NCBI GenBank assembly: GCA_040902305.1
Contig: JBBDXN010000142.1
Location: 10,772 to 74,771, forward strand
Direction: 5' to 3'
Length of the DNA: 64,000 nucleotides
From: CAMLFJ01 sp040902305
GTDB lineage: Bacteria; Methylomirabilota; Methylomirabilia; Rokubacteriales; CSP1-6
Below, piece by piece: positions 16,488 through 25,086 of this stretch. Positions within the stretch are counted from its first letter, which is position 1. Every line of letters starts with the position of its first letter. The translations under genes were made by a program, and so were the position numbers. Under the pieces are notes generated by a model that was not told the origin of the DNA, searched no databases, and saw only the letters and a program-made list of their open reading frames with translations.

Positions 16488-17083
16488 CGCCGGCCTTCCT
16501 CTCGCGCGACGGTCACCCCGACGGTCTTGGGAATCTCGATCTCGACCCGGCTCAGGATCTCGACGGACCGGTCCTCGAACGGATCGGCGCCCCCGCGGAC
16601 CGCGCGATAGCGCTCGATGGCTTCGGCCTTGGCCTCCTGAAGCGCTTCGATCTCGGGCCGGAACGCCCGGAACATCAGGGTGATGAAGCGGACGAGGCGT
16701 GGGCTTCCTTTGCGCGATTCGACGCGATACTGCCCCACGTATCGGGTGAGATCCGCCGCCGAGGCGTAGGCATCGCCGATCGCCCAGAGATTCAGGGTGA
16801 ACAGCGCCTGCGGCCAGCCGGCGGGGGCCATCGAGATCGCGACCAGGTGCACCGTGTGATCGGAGAAGAGGCGGACGGTGTGAAAGTGTCCCTCCTCGTG
16901 GTCGGCCTCGGCGTGGGCGTGGTAGTAGAACTGGCTGTGCCGCTTGCGGTCGAAGATCCCGTACTCGTCGGGGTAGAGGATCCAGGGTTCTTGCCGCTGC
17001 CCGCCGCGGGCCAGGGCCATCACGGAGGTGCCCTCGCGCTCGAGGTCCTCGAGCAGCTTCGCCAGCTCCTCGAGGGCGGTCAC
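16484..17083 (-). CDS. DUF6969-like hypothetical protein, 199 aa
   Basis: Soluble, no signal peptide. Conserved-looking segments include HSQFYYHAHAEADHEEGHFH, which is rich in His and acidic residues and may bind a metal, and WPQALFTLNLWAIGDAY. GTG start overlaps the DUF3179 stop (GTGA) and its own stop overlaps the TlpA start, so it is tightly coupled on both sides. Family name is tentative; function unknown. Confidence 0.7.
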   Translation of the reverse strand: MTALEELAKLLEDLEREGTSVMALARGGQRQEPWILYPDEYGIFDRKRHSQFYYHAHAEADHEEGHFHTVRLFSDHTVHLVAISMAPAGWPQALFTLNLWAIGDAYASAADLTRYVGQYRVESRKGSPRLVRFITLMFRAFRPEIEALQEAKAEAIERYRAVRGGADPFEDRSVEILSRVEIEIPKTVGVTVAREEGRR

Positions 17084-18180
17084 GGCGCGCCGTAGACCGA
17101 CGTGGTGGGATTGAAGGCGGCCCAGGCGAACCAGAAGGCGTCCACGTGGTCGATGGCCCGGAGGCGCTTGCCGGCCAGCGGGCCCTTCACCGCGTGACCG
17201 AGGAGGCTCCAGGTGCTGCCGGTCTCGCGGTCCCGGAAGCCGTCCGCCGCGGACTCGAACTGCAGCCGCCGGCCGTCCACGACCGGACTGAAGACCCCGG
17301 TCGCGCCCACCTCGCGCGACCGCGCGATCTCCGAGGCGTCGAGGGCCGAGACCGCGCCAGCGCGGTGGAAGACGACCAGGGCCTCTCCGCCGAGCGTGTC
17401 GTGGATCACCCGCTGCGCGGTCACGACCGGCCATGGATAGGCCCGCGAGAGCTCGCCGATGGTGATTCCGACCACTCGCTCCTTCGGCGGGCGCCGTCGA
17501 TCGGGCTGGCCGAGGAACAGGAACGGGGAGCTGTCCGGGCGGTCGTAGGCCTGGTAGGGATTCATGCCGTAGGAGCGCGCGTGCCCGGTCTCGCGGGAGA
17601 GCACCCGGCCCGCCGGGTAGACGGCCTTGAAGTCCTCGTAGGAGATCGTGTTGGCAGGAACCCGGGCCAGCCGCGTTCCCGCCCGCTCACCCACGACGGC
17701 ACGCCCCTCCATCTGCGCCCAGAGCGAGTGCGTCTGCCGGTCGTACATGAGGAGATCGCTCTGGTAGAGCTTGCCCGAGGTCCCGAAGTCGAGCGTCCGG
17801 CCGTCGACCACGCGATCGAACACGAGGCCCGAGTTGCAGAGCGGGCAGTAGGTCACCGCCACCGGACGGCCGCCGACCGTGTCGTTGACGATCTCGTGCC
17901 AGATCAGGATCTGCAACGGGTAGGCGCGAGCGTCCCCGTTCACCTGGAGGGCGAGCACCGGCTCCACCGGCTTGAGCCACGCATCGGCGACCGCGGTCGT
18001 GACGAATGCCGGGCGGTCGATGGCCGGGATGCCGTCCGGCGGCGGGCCGCCCGAGACGATCTCATCGAGGGGCACGAGCGCCTTGCTGCGATCCGTCCTG
18101 AGCTCGGCCGCCGTCGCGGGCAGGCACAGGAGCCCCAGAGCCAAGGGGCCCAGGAGGAGACGGCGAGCGCTCACGCGCAC
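17080..18180 (-). CDS. DUF3179 protein (Cys form), exported, 366 aa
   Basis: Signal peptide (RRLLLGPLALGLLCLPATAA) followed by a full DUF3179 domain. The family motif reads VAVTYCPLCNSG, giving CxxC; a selenoprotein paralogue at 46336-47337 has TWUPLC at this place. Conserved YPLQILIWHEIVND and SLLGHAVKGPLAGK follow. The biochemical function of the family is unknown. Position between an ECF pair and a thioredoxin points to envelope redox or metal work. Confidence 0.9.
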   Translation of the reverse strand: MRVSARRLLLGPLALGLLCLPATAAELRTDRSKALVPLDEIVSGGPPPDGIPAIDRPAFVTTAVADAWLKPVEPVLALQVNGDARAYPLQILIWHEIVNDTVGGRPVAVTYCPLCNSGLVFDRVVDGRTLDFGTSGKLYQSDLLMYDRQTHSLWAQMEGRAVVGERAGTRLARVPANTISYEDFKAVYPAGRVLSRETGHARSYGMNPYQAYDRPDSSPFLFLGQPDRRRPPKERVVGITIGELSRAYPWPVVTAQRVIHDTLGGEALVVFHRAGAVSALDASEIARSREVGATGVFSPVVDGRRLQFESAADGFRDRETGSTWSLLGHAVKGPLAGKRLRAIDHVDAFWFAWAAFNPTTSVYGAP

Positions 18181-18189
18181 GGCGCCGCG

Positions 18190-18969
18190 CTACACTCCGG
18201 AGCGCGCCGCCCGGTCGAGGCGCAGCCGGTCCGCGCACTCCAGGAGCGCGTCGTAGTCCAGCGTGGACACGAGCCCGAACATCGCCTTGCCGTCCGTCCA
18301 CGCCACGGTGTTGTAGCCCCGCCGCTCGAGGGTCAGATAGTCGTAACCCCGGTAGGACACGCGGGTGCCGTCGAGCTCGGCGCCCGGCGCCGACGCCGGC
18401 AGCATGAACACGGACATCAGGGTGTGCCCCTTCTCGTAGAGCACGTAAGCGGCCTTCCGCTCGCCGGTCTCGGCGAGACGCCCGCCCACCAGGCGGATCC
18501 CAGACGGCGAGTAGTCGGACACCGTCACGCGGAGCCCGACCCGTTCCCGGAACCAGGCCTCGACCGCGCGCGGATCGTGCGACGCGAACTCCGCCGGCTG
18601 CTCGATCTGCGCGTAGGTGATGTGCTTGCTCACGAGGTCGGCGACGAGGGCCGGGCCCGGTCGCAGCCCTGGCAGTACTGCCACCATCAGGAGCACCGCC
18701 GCCGCAGCGGCGGTCCCGACGACCCATGGCCGGATCACCGCGATCCGGGCCGAGCGCCGGATCCGATTCCGGATCATCGCGCGGAACTCGGGTGGCGCCG
18801 ACTCTCGCGGCTGCCGGCGCAGGAGCTGGCGGAACCGGCGCTCCTGCTCCACACCGGCCTTGCAGTCCACGCACTGCGCGAGGTGGGCCTCGGCGGCGGC
18901 CATCTCGCTCATCTCGAGCTCGCCGTCGACGTACGGGTGCAACCGGGCCTCGAACTCGATGCAGTTCAT
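18190..18969 (-). CDS. Zinc-finger anti-sigma factor, 259 aa
   Basis: Begins MNCIEFEARLHPYVDGEL and has the zf-HC2 signature HLAQCVDC (HxxxCxxC). One transmembrane helix (AAAAAVLLMVAVLPG) separates this cytosolic domain from a periplasmic sensor region. ATG overlaps the sigma gene's stop (ATGA). It presumably holds the ECF factor until an envelope signal acts. Confidence 0.9.
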   Translation of the reverse strand: MNCIEFEARLHPYVDGELEMSEMAAAEAHLAQCVDCKAGVEQERRFRQLLRRQPRESAPPEFRAMIRNRIRRSARIAVIRPWVVGTAAAAAVLLMVAVLPGLRPGPALVADLVSKHITYAQIEQPAEFASHDPRAVEAWFRERVGLRVTVSDYSPSGIRLVGGRLAETGERKAAYVLYEKGHTLMSVFMLPASAPGAELDGTRVSYRGYDYLTLERRGYNTVAWTDGKAMFGLVSTLDYDALLECADRLRLDRAARSGV

Positions 18970-19544
18970 TCCGACTCCTTCACGTAGCCGTGCTCTCGCC
19001 CGAGCCGGCCGAGCAGCTGCCGCAGCTGAGCCCGGCCGCGGGATAGTCGTGACATCACGGTGCCGATGGGACAATCGACGATCTGGGCGATCTCCCGGTA
19101 GCTGCACCCCTCGAAGTCGGCCAGGACCACCACCTCTCGATTGACGAGCGGCAGCGCCCGGAGCGCCCGGTCCACGTCGCCGTGGAGCATCGTCTGGAGG
19201 AACTCCTCCTCCGGATGGCCGCCGGCGCGCCCCTCGTCGGTGATGCTCGTGGCGTCCTTATGATGATCGCCGAGATCGCCGTCCAGGACCTCGCGGCCCC
19301 CGTGCTTCAAGCGCTTCAGGAACTCGTTCCGGAGGATCGTCAGCAGCCAGGCCCGGCAGTTGGTCCCGGGATTGAACCGGTGGAAGCCGCGAAAGGCGCG
19401 GAGGCAGGTCTCCTGGACGAGATCTTCGGCTTCCGCCCGGTTGTGCGTGAGGCGGAGCGCGCTCCGATAGAGCGTGTCGAGGTGGACGAGCGCCGTCTCC
19501 TCGAACTCCCGGGTGCGATCGCCTGGCTTGGCCCACTCGAGCAT
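18966..19544 (-). CDS. ECF RNA polymerase sigma factor, 192 aa
   Basis: Region 2 (AEAEDLVQETCLRAFRGF) and region 4 (CSYREIAQIVDCPIGTVMSR) are complete. It leads an operon with anti-sigma, DUF3179, DUF6969-like and TlpA-Sec genes. A GGAATA-N17-GTTTAG element sits just upstream, the same motif found before many other genes here, so autoregulation is likely. Confidence 0.93.
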   Translation of the reverse strand: MLEWAKPGDRTREFEETALVHLDTLYRSALRLTHNRAEAEDLVQETCLRAFRGFHRFNPGTNCRAWLLTILRNEFLKRLKHGGREVLDGDLGDHHKDATSITDEGRAGGHPEEEFLQTMLHGDVDRALRALPLVNREVVVLADFEGCSYREIAQIVDCPIGTVMSRLSRGRAQLRQLLGRLGREHGYVKESE

Positions 19545-19562
19545 TCAGTGTCCCCTGCCATG

Positions 19563-19591
19563 CTAAACCCTTCCCCGCCCAGCAATATTCC
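19563..19591 (-). promoter_or_regulatory. ECF-type promoter before the sigma operon
   Basis: -35 GGAATA (19586-19591), 17-bp spacer, -10 GTTTAG (19563-19568) on the minus strand; about 19 nt from the -10 to the ATG at 19544. Confidence 0.65.
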
Positions 19592-19619
19592 ACCGGCGCC
19601 TGCCGCCGGTGTAACGTCC

Positions 19620-19647
19620 GGAATAGTTTCGTGGTTTCGAGAATTAC
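19620..19647 (+). promoter_or_regulatory. ECF-type promoter before the pentaheme cytochrome
   Basis: GGAATA (19620-19625), 16 bp, AATTAC (19642-19647). It is divergent from the sigma-gene promoter 30 bp away. The start codon is only 11 nt downstream, so the transcript would be nearly leaderless. Confidence 0.5.
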
Positions 19648-19657
19648 CAGTTGGGTC

Positions 19658-20902
19658 ATGATCCGTGTCTCGGTGTGGGTCCGGAGGGTGGGGGTCCTGA
19701 GTGCCCTCCTGCTGGCAGGTTCGGTCGCCGGCGCGGACTCGCCCGCTCGGCCTCGGGGCATTTCGCCAGCCGAGCGGGAGTTCCTGGCCCGACACTGGCG
19801 ACGGCCCATCGGGCCCCAGGGCCCGGCCCCCGCGGAGTTTTCCCCGGTCGAGCGATCGCTGGCCCCTCAGAGCTGCGGCACCTGTCATCCCGCCCAGCTC
19901 GCCGACTGGACGACCACAGTGCACTCGAGGAGCATGGGCCCCGGCGTCGCCGGGCAGCTGGTCGAGATGAGGCGCACCGACCCCGACGGCGCCCGCTCGT
20001 GCCTGACCTGTCACGCCCCGCTGGCCGAGCAATCCCAGGAGATCGAAGAGCCGCGCGGCGCGGTGTCGAACCCGGCCTTCGACGCCGGGCTCCAGCGGCA
20101 AGGTCTCGTCTGCGCCGCCTGCCATGTGCGCCAGCATCAGCGCTTCGGCCCGCCCCCGCGTGAGGGGGCCCCGGCCCCCGGTACGACCGGAGCGAGCCTC
20201 CCCCACAACGGAGCGACGAGAAGCGGCGCCTACCTGAGGTCGGAGTTCTGCTCGACCTGCCATCAGTTCGAGCCGACGGACCTCCGCCTGAACGGCAAGC
20301 TCCTCCAGGACACCTACGCCGAGTGGAAGGCGAGCCCCGCGGCGCGGCAGGGCCTGCAGTGCCAGAACTGCCACATGCCCGACCGCCGTCACCTCTGGCG
20401 CGGCATCCACGACCCGGACATGGTGAAGTCCGGTGTGGAGATCTCGCTCGCGACGGATCGACCACGTTACCGGCCGGGGGAAAATGTCCGCGCCACCCTG
20501 ACCGTACGGAGCGTCCGGGTCGGGCACTACTTCCCCACCTACGTCACGCCCCGGGTCGTGGTCCGGGGCGAGCTGCTGGATGCCGCCGGCACGCCGGTCC
20601 CCGCCAGCGCGCAAGAGCGGGCCATCGGCCGCGACGTCCCGCTCGATCTGTCGCGCGAGATCGCCGACACGCGCATCCCTCCCGGCGGCCGATTCACGTT
20701 CGAGTACGGGCATCGCCTCACCCGGCCCGGCCTGTCCCTCCGGGTCACCGTCACCGTCTTCCCGGACCACTTCTACACGCGGTTCTTCGAGTCCCTGCTC
20801 GCGGGGGGCGCAGGCCGCGGCACCGCCCAGATCCAGGAGGCGCTGGAAGCGACCCGCCGCTCGCCCTTCGTGATCTTCAGCCGGGTCATCACCCTCACGT
20901 GA
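19658..20902 (+). CDS. Pentaheme c-type cytochrome, exported, 414 aa
   Basis: Signal peptide (VGVLSALLLAGSVAGA). Five CxxCH haem motifs are visible: CGTCH, CLTCH, CAACH, CSTCH and CQNCH. The C-terminal half lacks haem sites and looks beta-rich. This resembles the cytochrome c-554-like multihaem proteins. The ATG at 19658 is chosen because it gives a clean signal peptide and lies after the promoter; a GTG at 19631 would overlap the promoter. Confidence 0.88.
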   Translation: MIRVSVWVRRVGVLSALLLAGSVAGADSPARPRGISPAEREFLARHWRRPIGPQGPAPAEFSPVERSLAPQSCGTCHPAQLADWTTTVHSRSMGPGVAGQLVEMRRTDPDGARSCLTCHAPLAEQSQEIEEPRGAVSNPAFDAGLQRQGLVCAACHVRQHQRFGPPPREGAPAPGTTGASLPHNGATRSGAYLRSEFCSTCHQFEPTDLRLNGKLLQDTYAEWKASPAARQGLQCQNCHMPDRRHLWRGIHDPDMVKSGVEISLATDRPRYRPGENVRATLTVRSVRVGHYFPTYVTPRVVVRGELLDAAGTPVPASAQERAIGRDVPLDLSREIADTRIPPGGRFTFEYGHRLTRPGLSLRVTVTVFPDHFYTRFFESLLAGGAGRGTAQIQEALEATRRSPFVIFSRVITLT

Positions 20903-20918
20903 GCCAAAGGAGAAGCCC

Positions 20919-21392
20919 ATGCGTCCGACCCGAGTCCTGATCGCCATCGTTGCTCTCGCGTCCCTCTGGTGGCTCACCGCCGTCCCGGCCCACGCGCAGG
21001 ACGCGAGGATCACCGCCGTATCGCAGGCACCCTTCCCGAAGGTCGCGGAGGCCCTGGAGCGCGCGATCACCGAGGAGAAGATGGGGCTGGTCTGCCATGC
21101 CAACGCCCAGCGCGGCGCGGCCGGGCGCGGCGTCACCATCAAGGGCAATCAAGTGCTAATGGTCTTCCGGCCCGACTTCGCGATCCGGCTCCTGGCCGCC
21201 GACCCCCGGGCCGGCTTCGAGGCGCCCATCCGCATCTACGTGTACGAGAACCCCAACGGCACGGCGACGGTGAACTACCTGCCGCCCTCCGCGGTCTTCG
21301 CGCCGTACCGAAACCCGGAGGTGCAGAAGATCGCCAGCGAGCTGGATCCGATCTTCAGGGCGATCGTCGATCGAGCCCTGGCCGCCCGCTGA
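20919..21392 (+). CDS. DUF302 family protein, exported, 157 aa
   Basis: Signal peptide (VALASLWWLTAVPAHAQ). The mature part has the DUF302 layout: AITEEKMGLVCHANAQ early and YLPPSAVFAPYRNPEV late. GGAG precedes the ATG, 16 nt after the cytochrome stop, so the two are likely one operon. Function of DUF302 is not established. Confidence 0.85.
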   Translation: MRPTRVLIAIVALASLWWLTAVPAHAQDARITAVSQAPFPKVAEALERAITEEKMGLVCHANAQRGAAGRGVTIKGNQVLMVFRPDFAIRLLAADPRAGFEAPIRIYVYENPNGTATVNYLPPSAVFAPYRNPEVQKIASELDPIFRAIVDRALAAR

Positions 21393-21400
21393 GCTCCGGG

Positions 21401-21796
21401 CTACTTCTTGTTGAGCGTCCTGATGAACCTAAGCACCGCCCATCGCTCCCGCTCCGGGAGCTGCTTCCAGGACGGCATGGCCCCGCGACCGGTGGAGATC
21501 TTCCAGAACAGCTCCCCGTCGCTCTGGTCTTGCACCCGCGGCGATGTCCAGTCGGCCGGCTTGGGATTGAGCGCCATGGCGGCCGGGCCGTTTCCCTTGA
21601 AGGATTCGCCGTGGCACGGCACGCAGTTGGTCCTGGCCACCGAGCGCCCCACCTCGATGCTCTTCGGATCACCGGCGACCGGATTCTTCCTCGCCTTCTC
21701 CGGCGCGGGAGCGACCCATGACGTCTGAGCCAGGCCGGGGCTCGCGAGCAGCAGCGTCATCCCCAGGGCAACGGCCAGGCTACTTCTTCGGCGCAC
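21401..21796 (-). CDS. Monohaem cytochrome c, 131 aa
   Basis: Signal peptide followed by one class-I haem site, TNCVPCHGESFKGNG, and axial-Met region GRGAMPSWKQLPERERWAVL. It overlaps the end of the CAAKNP-repeat cytochrome upstream by 17 bp and is probably the third gene of that minus-strand operon. Confidence 0.9.
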   Translation of the reverse strand: MRRRSSLAVALGMTLLLASPGLAQTSWVAPAPEKARKNPVAGDPKSIEVGRSVARTNCVPCHGESFKGNGPAAMALNPKPADWTSPRVQDQSDGELFWKISTGRGAMPSWKQLPERERWAVLRFIRTLNKK

Positions 21797-22451
21797 ACGG
21801 ATTCTTGGCAGCGCAAGGATTCTTCGCCGCGCAGGGATTCTTCGCGGCGCAGGGGTTGGCAGCGCCCGGCTTGGCCGCCGCCGGCTTGAAGCCCTTCTGG
21901 ACCTGCAGCGAGTAGGCGGACAGGGCGGCCAACTCCTTGGAGTCCCAGGGCAACGGCTTCGCCGCCATGGGGATCACCATGCAGAGCTGAACCATCTCGT
22001 CGATGTTCACCTGCTTCAGGCCCGCGCGGTCCTTCGGCATCTGCACGGGGTGCGGGTAGGGCTTGGCGAACGTCGGGTTGAACGCCGCATTGTTCACATG
22101 GCAGGTGTTGCAGGACAGCCCGTTGGTGCTGAGCTTGGTGTCTTTCCAGAGGCGCTCGCCCTCCTTCAGCAGGTCCCCCTTCCCGGTGAGCACCAGCTTC
22201 GTCCCAGCCGGCCGGGTGACGGCCTTGGGGTCGATCTTCGCGCCCGCCGCACAGGGGTTCTTGGCCGCGCACGGGTTCTTGGCGGCACACGGGTTCTTGG
22301 CCGCGCAGGGATTCTTCGCCGCACACGGGTTCTTGGCGGCGCACGGGTTCTTGGTCTGGGCCCCCGCTTGCGGGCCAACCGTGGCCACGCCTCCGGCCAG
22401 GGCCAGGGCCGCCGCCACCCCCACCGCGAGCGTTCGAGCAACAGGGTTCAT
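21780..22451 (-). CDS. Cytochrome c with CAAKNP tandem repeats at both ends, 223 aa
   Basis: After a signal peptide, about six copies of the hexapeptide NPCAAK lead into a cytochrome c domain with one haem motif (GLSCNTCHVNN). A second block of about four copies ends the protein. The repeated cysteines, one every six residues, suggest metal binding or cross-linking. Two more CAAKNP proteins are in the window (22525-22812 and 52694-52981). Confidence 0.85.
   Translation of the reverse strand: MNPVARTLAVGVAAALALAGGVATVGPQAGAQTKNPCAAKNPCAAKNPCAAKNPCAAKNPCAAKNPCAAGAKIDPKAVTRPAGTKLVLTGKGDLLKEGERLWKDTKLSTNGLSCNTCHVNNAAFNPTFAKPYPHPVQMPKDRAGLKQVNIDEMVQLCMVIPMAAKPLPWDSKELAALSAYSLQVQKGFKPAAAKPGAANPCAAKNPCAAKNPCAAKNPCAPKK
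22252..22353. repeat. Coding tandem repeat, 18-bp unit (NPCAAK)
   Basis: Six near-identical 18-bp units on the minus strand inside the repeat cytochrome. They are in frame and coding, with no spacers, so they are not a CRISPR array. Confidence 0.85.
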
Positions 22452-22524
22452 GCCGTTCTCCTGGTTAGAGGCTCCGGGGCCGACCCGTCACGGGCCAGCC
22501 CCGGTCCGACGACTCCTCCTTCGG

Positions 22525-22812
22525 CTACTTCTTCTTCGCGGCGCACGGGTTCTTGGCCGCGCACGGGTTCTTGGCCGCGCAGGGGTTCTTGGCCGCACAG
22601 GGGTTCTTCGCGGCGCACGGGTTCTTCGCGGCGCAGGGGTTCTTGGCCGCACAAGGATTCTTGGCGGCGCAGGGGTTGGCGGACTTGGTCGCGCACGGGT
22701 TCTTGGCCTTACACGGATTCGGCTTCTGTGCCAGCGCGGGGCTGCCGAGTCCGAGGGTCAATACGGAGGCGACGGAGACGGCGGTGACGACCTCTCGAAT
22801 CAAGCGGTTCAC
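22525..22812 (-). CDS. CAAKNP-repeat exported protein, 95 aa
   Basis: A signal peptide (ASVLTLGLGSPALAQ) is followed almost entirely by NPCAAK repeats, about nine cysteines each six residues apart, ending in Lys-rich KKK. No haem or other domain. The start (ATG 22812) lies below a GGAATA-type promoter. First gene of an operon with the repeat cytochrome and the monohaem cytochrome. Function unknown; a thiol-rich metal sink is one possibility. Confidence 0.8.
   Translation of the reverse strand: MNRLIREVVTAVSVASVLTLGLGSPALAQKPNPCKAKNPCATKSANPCAAKNPCAAKNPCAAKNPCAAKNPCAAKNPCAAKNPCAAKNPCAAKKK
22534..22706. repeat. Coding tandem repeat, 18-bp unit (NPCAAK)
   Basis: About nine units of the same 18-bp repeat, varying mainly at synonymous positions, which suggests selection on the protein sequence. 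Confidence 0.85.
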
Positions 22813-22845
22813 CTCCCTTCACTCACAGGATCCAGCCTTGCCGGT

Positions 22846-22874
22846 ACAAACCTCGGACAGTCCCGGTTTATTCC
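22846..22874 (-). promoter_or_regulatory. ECF-type promoter before the CAAKNP operon
   Basis: GGAATA (22869-22874), 17 bp, GTTTGT (22846-22851) on the minus strand. Confidence 0.65.
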
Positions 22875-22905
22875 GGCATCGCGGCTGGCCTGCTCGCCGG
22901 CCTCG

Positions 22906-22934
22906 GGAATAGATTGCCCGCCTCCGAAGTTCTG
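22906..22934 (+). promoter_or_regulatory. ECF-type promoter before the FGE-like/AhpD-Sec operon
   Basis: GGAATA (22906-22911), 17 bp, GTTCTG (22929-22934), followed by the ATG at 22955. It is back to back with the CAAKNP promoter, 32 bp away. Confidence 0.65.
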
Positions 22935-22954
22935 TAGGGTTAGCGGCCGCCAGC

Positions 22955-23854
22955 ATGAGCGCATCGTCTCGCCGGGTCTCCGAGCCGCGCCGGGAACTCC
23001 TCCGCCGTGGAGAGGCTCGCGCCGTCCTCCTCGTCGTCGGGCTGGGGGTGCTGCTCCTCGTGGGTTCCGAGGCGGCTTCAAGGGGATGCCCAGACGGGCT
23101 CGGTCAAGTATTGATCCCTACCGGCGTTTTCTGGATGGGGAGTGATGCCAGCGAGCGAGCGCTGGCCAATCGCCTGTCGAGTCCGGAGACCGTCGCGGCC
23201 AACTGGTTCAATATGGAGAGTCCGCGCTACCCGGCGCGGTCGGAGGCCTTCTGTATCGATCGGTACCTCGTCACCCAGCAGGAGTATCTCGGGTTCGTCA
23301 CGCGAACCAGGCGTGCCGTGCCTGGAATCTCGCGCGCGGACTACAGGCGGCAGGGCTTCCTCGTCCACGACTACGCGGAGTGGACCCCGTACTTCTGGAA
23401 GGGACGCTCACCTCCCCGCGACAAGCTCGACCACCCCGTGGTGCTGGTCAGCGCGTATGATGCCGAAGCGTACTGCCGCTGGCGGCATCCAGCCGGGCGG
23501 CTTCCCAGCGAGGGCGAGTTGGAGAAGGCAGCGCGGGGGACGGATGGCCGCATCTTTCCCTGGGGAGATGCCTGGGATAGCGAGCGCCTGAACAGTGCCG
23601 CGCGGGGCCCGCAGGGAACCACCCCCGTCGGACGCTATGAGTCCGGCGCCAGCCCGTTCGGCATCCTCGATGCCGTCGGCAATGTCTTTCAGTGGACCAG
23701 CACGCAGCTGCCCTCCGGGCTCCGCGTCCTCAAGGGCTGCGCCTGGGACGACGATGCCGGACTCTGCCGGCCCGCCGCCCGGCACGGGCGTCCCGCGTCC
23801 AGTCGCCACATCCTGATCGGATTCCGCTGCGCCGGACGGCCGACGGACCACTGA
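22955..23854 (+). CDS. Formylglycine-generating-enzyme-like (SUMF1) protein, 299 aa
   Basis: One N-terminal transmembrane segment, then the FGE/SUMF1 lectin-like fold: GVFWMGSDASE, DRYLVTQQEYLGFV, RLPSEGELEKAARG, GILDAVGNVFQW and a terminal IGFRCAG. Two cysteines sit in VLKGCAWDDDAGLC; true FGE uses a Cys pair in a different context, so catalytic formylglycine formation is uncertain. First gene of a four-gene operon. Confidence 0.88.
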   Translation: MSASSRRVSEPRRELLRRGEARAVLLVVGLGVLLLVGSEAASRGCPDGLGQVLIPTGVFWMGSDASERALANRLSSPETVAANWFNMESPRYPARSEAFCIDRYLVTQQEYLGFVTRTRRAVPGISRADYRRQGFLVHDYAEWTPYFWKGRSPPRDKLDHPVVLVSAYDAEAYCRWRHPAGRLPSEGELEKAARGTDGRIFPWGDAWDSERLNSAARGPQGTTPVGRYESGASPFGILDAVGNVFQWTSTQLPSGLRVLKGCAWDDDAGLCRPAARHGRPASSRHILIGFRCAGRPTDH

Positions 23855-23859
23855 ACCGG

Positions 23860-24198
23860 ATGCGAGGAGACGCCTTGCCCCCGCTCGCGGTCGTCGAGGA
23901 GTGCGCCAGATGCCGGCGTGCGTTCGGCCACCGTCCCGCCTACTGGTTCCAGACTCCGGGCGGATGGACGGGGAGGTGTCTCCGCTGCGCCCTGCGGTAT
24001 CCGCCGATGATCCGGCGATCGACCGTCATCGCCGTCGTCGTCGGCACCGCGCTCACCGCCATCAACCACGGCGATACGCTGCTGGCCGGGTCCTGGCCCC
24101 CCGCCCTGCTCTGGAAGCTGCCCATGACCTATGCGGTGCCGTTCATCGTGGCCACGCTCGGAGCGCTCGGGACCGGGAGGTCGCCGAAGCGCCCCTGA
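23860..24198 (+). CDS. NrtS-like membrane protein with zinc ribbon, 112 aa
   Basis: The N-terminus has CARCRRAF and CLRCALRY, a zinc-ribbon-like pair. The rest resembles small NrtS nitrate/nitrite transporters: STVIAVVVGTALTAINHGD, then WKLPMTYAVPFIVATLGAL, two helices. It begins 5 nt after the FGE-like stop and ends 14 nt before the AhpD-Sec start. Transport of nitrate is family inference. Confidence 0.7.
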   Translation: MRGDALPPLAVVEECARCRRAFGHRPAYWFQTPGGWTGRCLRCALRYPPMIRRSTVIAVVVGTALTAINHGDTLLAGSWPPALLWKLPMTYAVPFIVATLGALGTGRSPKRP

Positions 24199-24212
24199 TC
24201 GGAGGAGGAACC

Positions 24213-25070
24213 ATGGAGATCGTCAGAGTCCCCGAGGCGTTCGAGCTCGCAACCGAGGACCAGCGGTTCTGCGAGGCCACCAAGACCTGGTTCAAGATCG
24301 ATTTCGTGCCCAAGATGAGCCGGGTGCTCCTCACCGTGCCCGAGTTCGGGCGGCCCTACGGTCGCGCCTCTCGACGGGCGATGGCGGACGGCGCCCTCAC
24401 GCGCGCCCAGAAGGAGCTCATCGCGACCACGGTGAGCGCCATCAACGTCTGCGAGTACTGACTCGTCGCCCACAGTGCAGCCGGGAAGCTGCAAGGGCTC
24501 TCCGATGACCAGGTGTGGTACGAGGTGGCCTACGTTGCGGGCGTCACCCATGCCCTGAACGCGGTCGCGGACGGTCTCCGCCTGCCGCTGGAGTTTTCCC
24601 CCTCGATCCGGCGCCCCGTTCTGCCGCTGCCGGACATTGCGGAGGCGCCACCCGAGGCTCAGGTGGTGTTCGAAGAGATCCGTGAGTTCTACGGGCTGGA
24701 GCGGCCGCCCGCGGTGTTCCGGTGGATGGCCCGCGACGTGGGCTTCCTCCAGTCCTACTGGGCCGCCACCCGCCAGGCCTTCAGCGATCGCACGCTCGAC
24801 CGGCGCATGAAGGAGATCCTGGCGTTCGCCGCCTCGATGACCGGCAAGTCCGACTACGGAGTGGACTTCCACCTCCGGGAGGCCCGCCGGCTCGGCCTGA
24901 CCGACCAGGCGCTCACCGAAGCCGTCGAGGTGGTCCAGCTCTTCAACACCGTGACGAAGATCGCCGACGCCTTGCGCCTGCAGCCGGATTTCGACATTCG
25001 GCCTTCGAACAAGACCGGCGTCGATCATCCCGCCGCGACCGGCACGCCAACCCCGCCCCGCACCGCCTGA
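24213..25070 (+). CDS. AhpD/CMD-family selenoprotein (CxxU), duplicated domain, 285 aa
   Basis: ATG preceded by GGAGGAGG. Two carboxymuconolactone-decarboxylase/AhpD-like domains. The first has the redox motif INVCEY-U-LVAHS, with TGA at 24459-24461 (codon 83) replacing the second Cys of CxxC. The Cys relative at 45730-46281 reads NACEYCLVHHG. The second domain (LAFAASMTGKSDYGVDFHL) lacks the CxxC pair. Predicted role: alkylhydroperoxidase-type reductase. Confidence 0.92.
24476..24493 (+). promoter_or_regulatory. SECIS-like hairpin of ahpD-Sec 1
   Basis: TGCAGC-CGGGAA-GCTGCA, a perfect 6-bp stem 14 nt after UGA, with G at loop position 2. Confidence 0.75.
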
Positions 25071-25086
25071 CCCGGAGGAACCTTCC

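Noticed and set aside
17146..18987. 613-codon plus-strand open frame
   Set aside because: Antisense to DUF3179 and the anti-sigma gene, both of which have clear domains; composition is shadow-like.
22252..22706. CRISPR-like array of short repeats
   Set aside because: The 18-bp units are contiguous, without spacers, in frame, and encode NPCAAK inside exported proteins.
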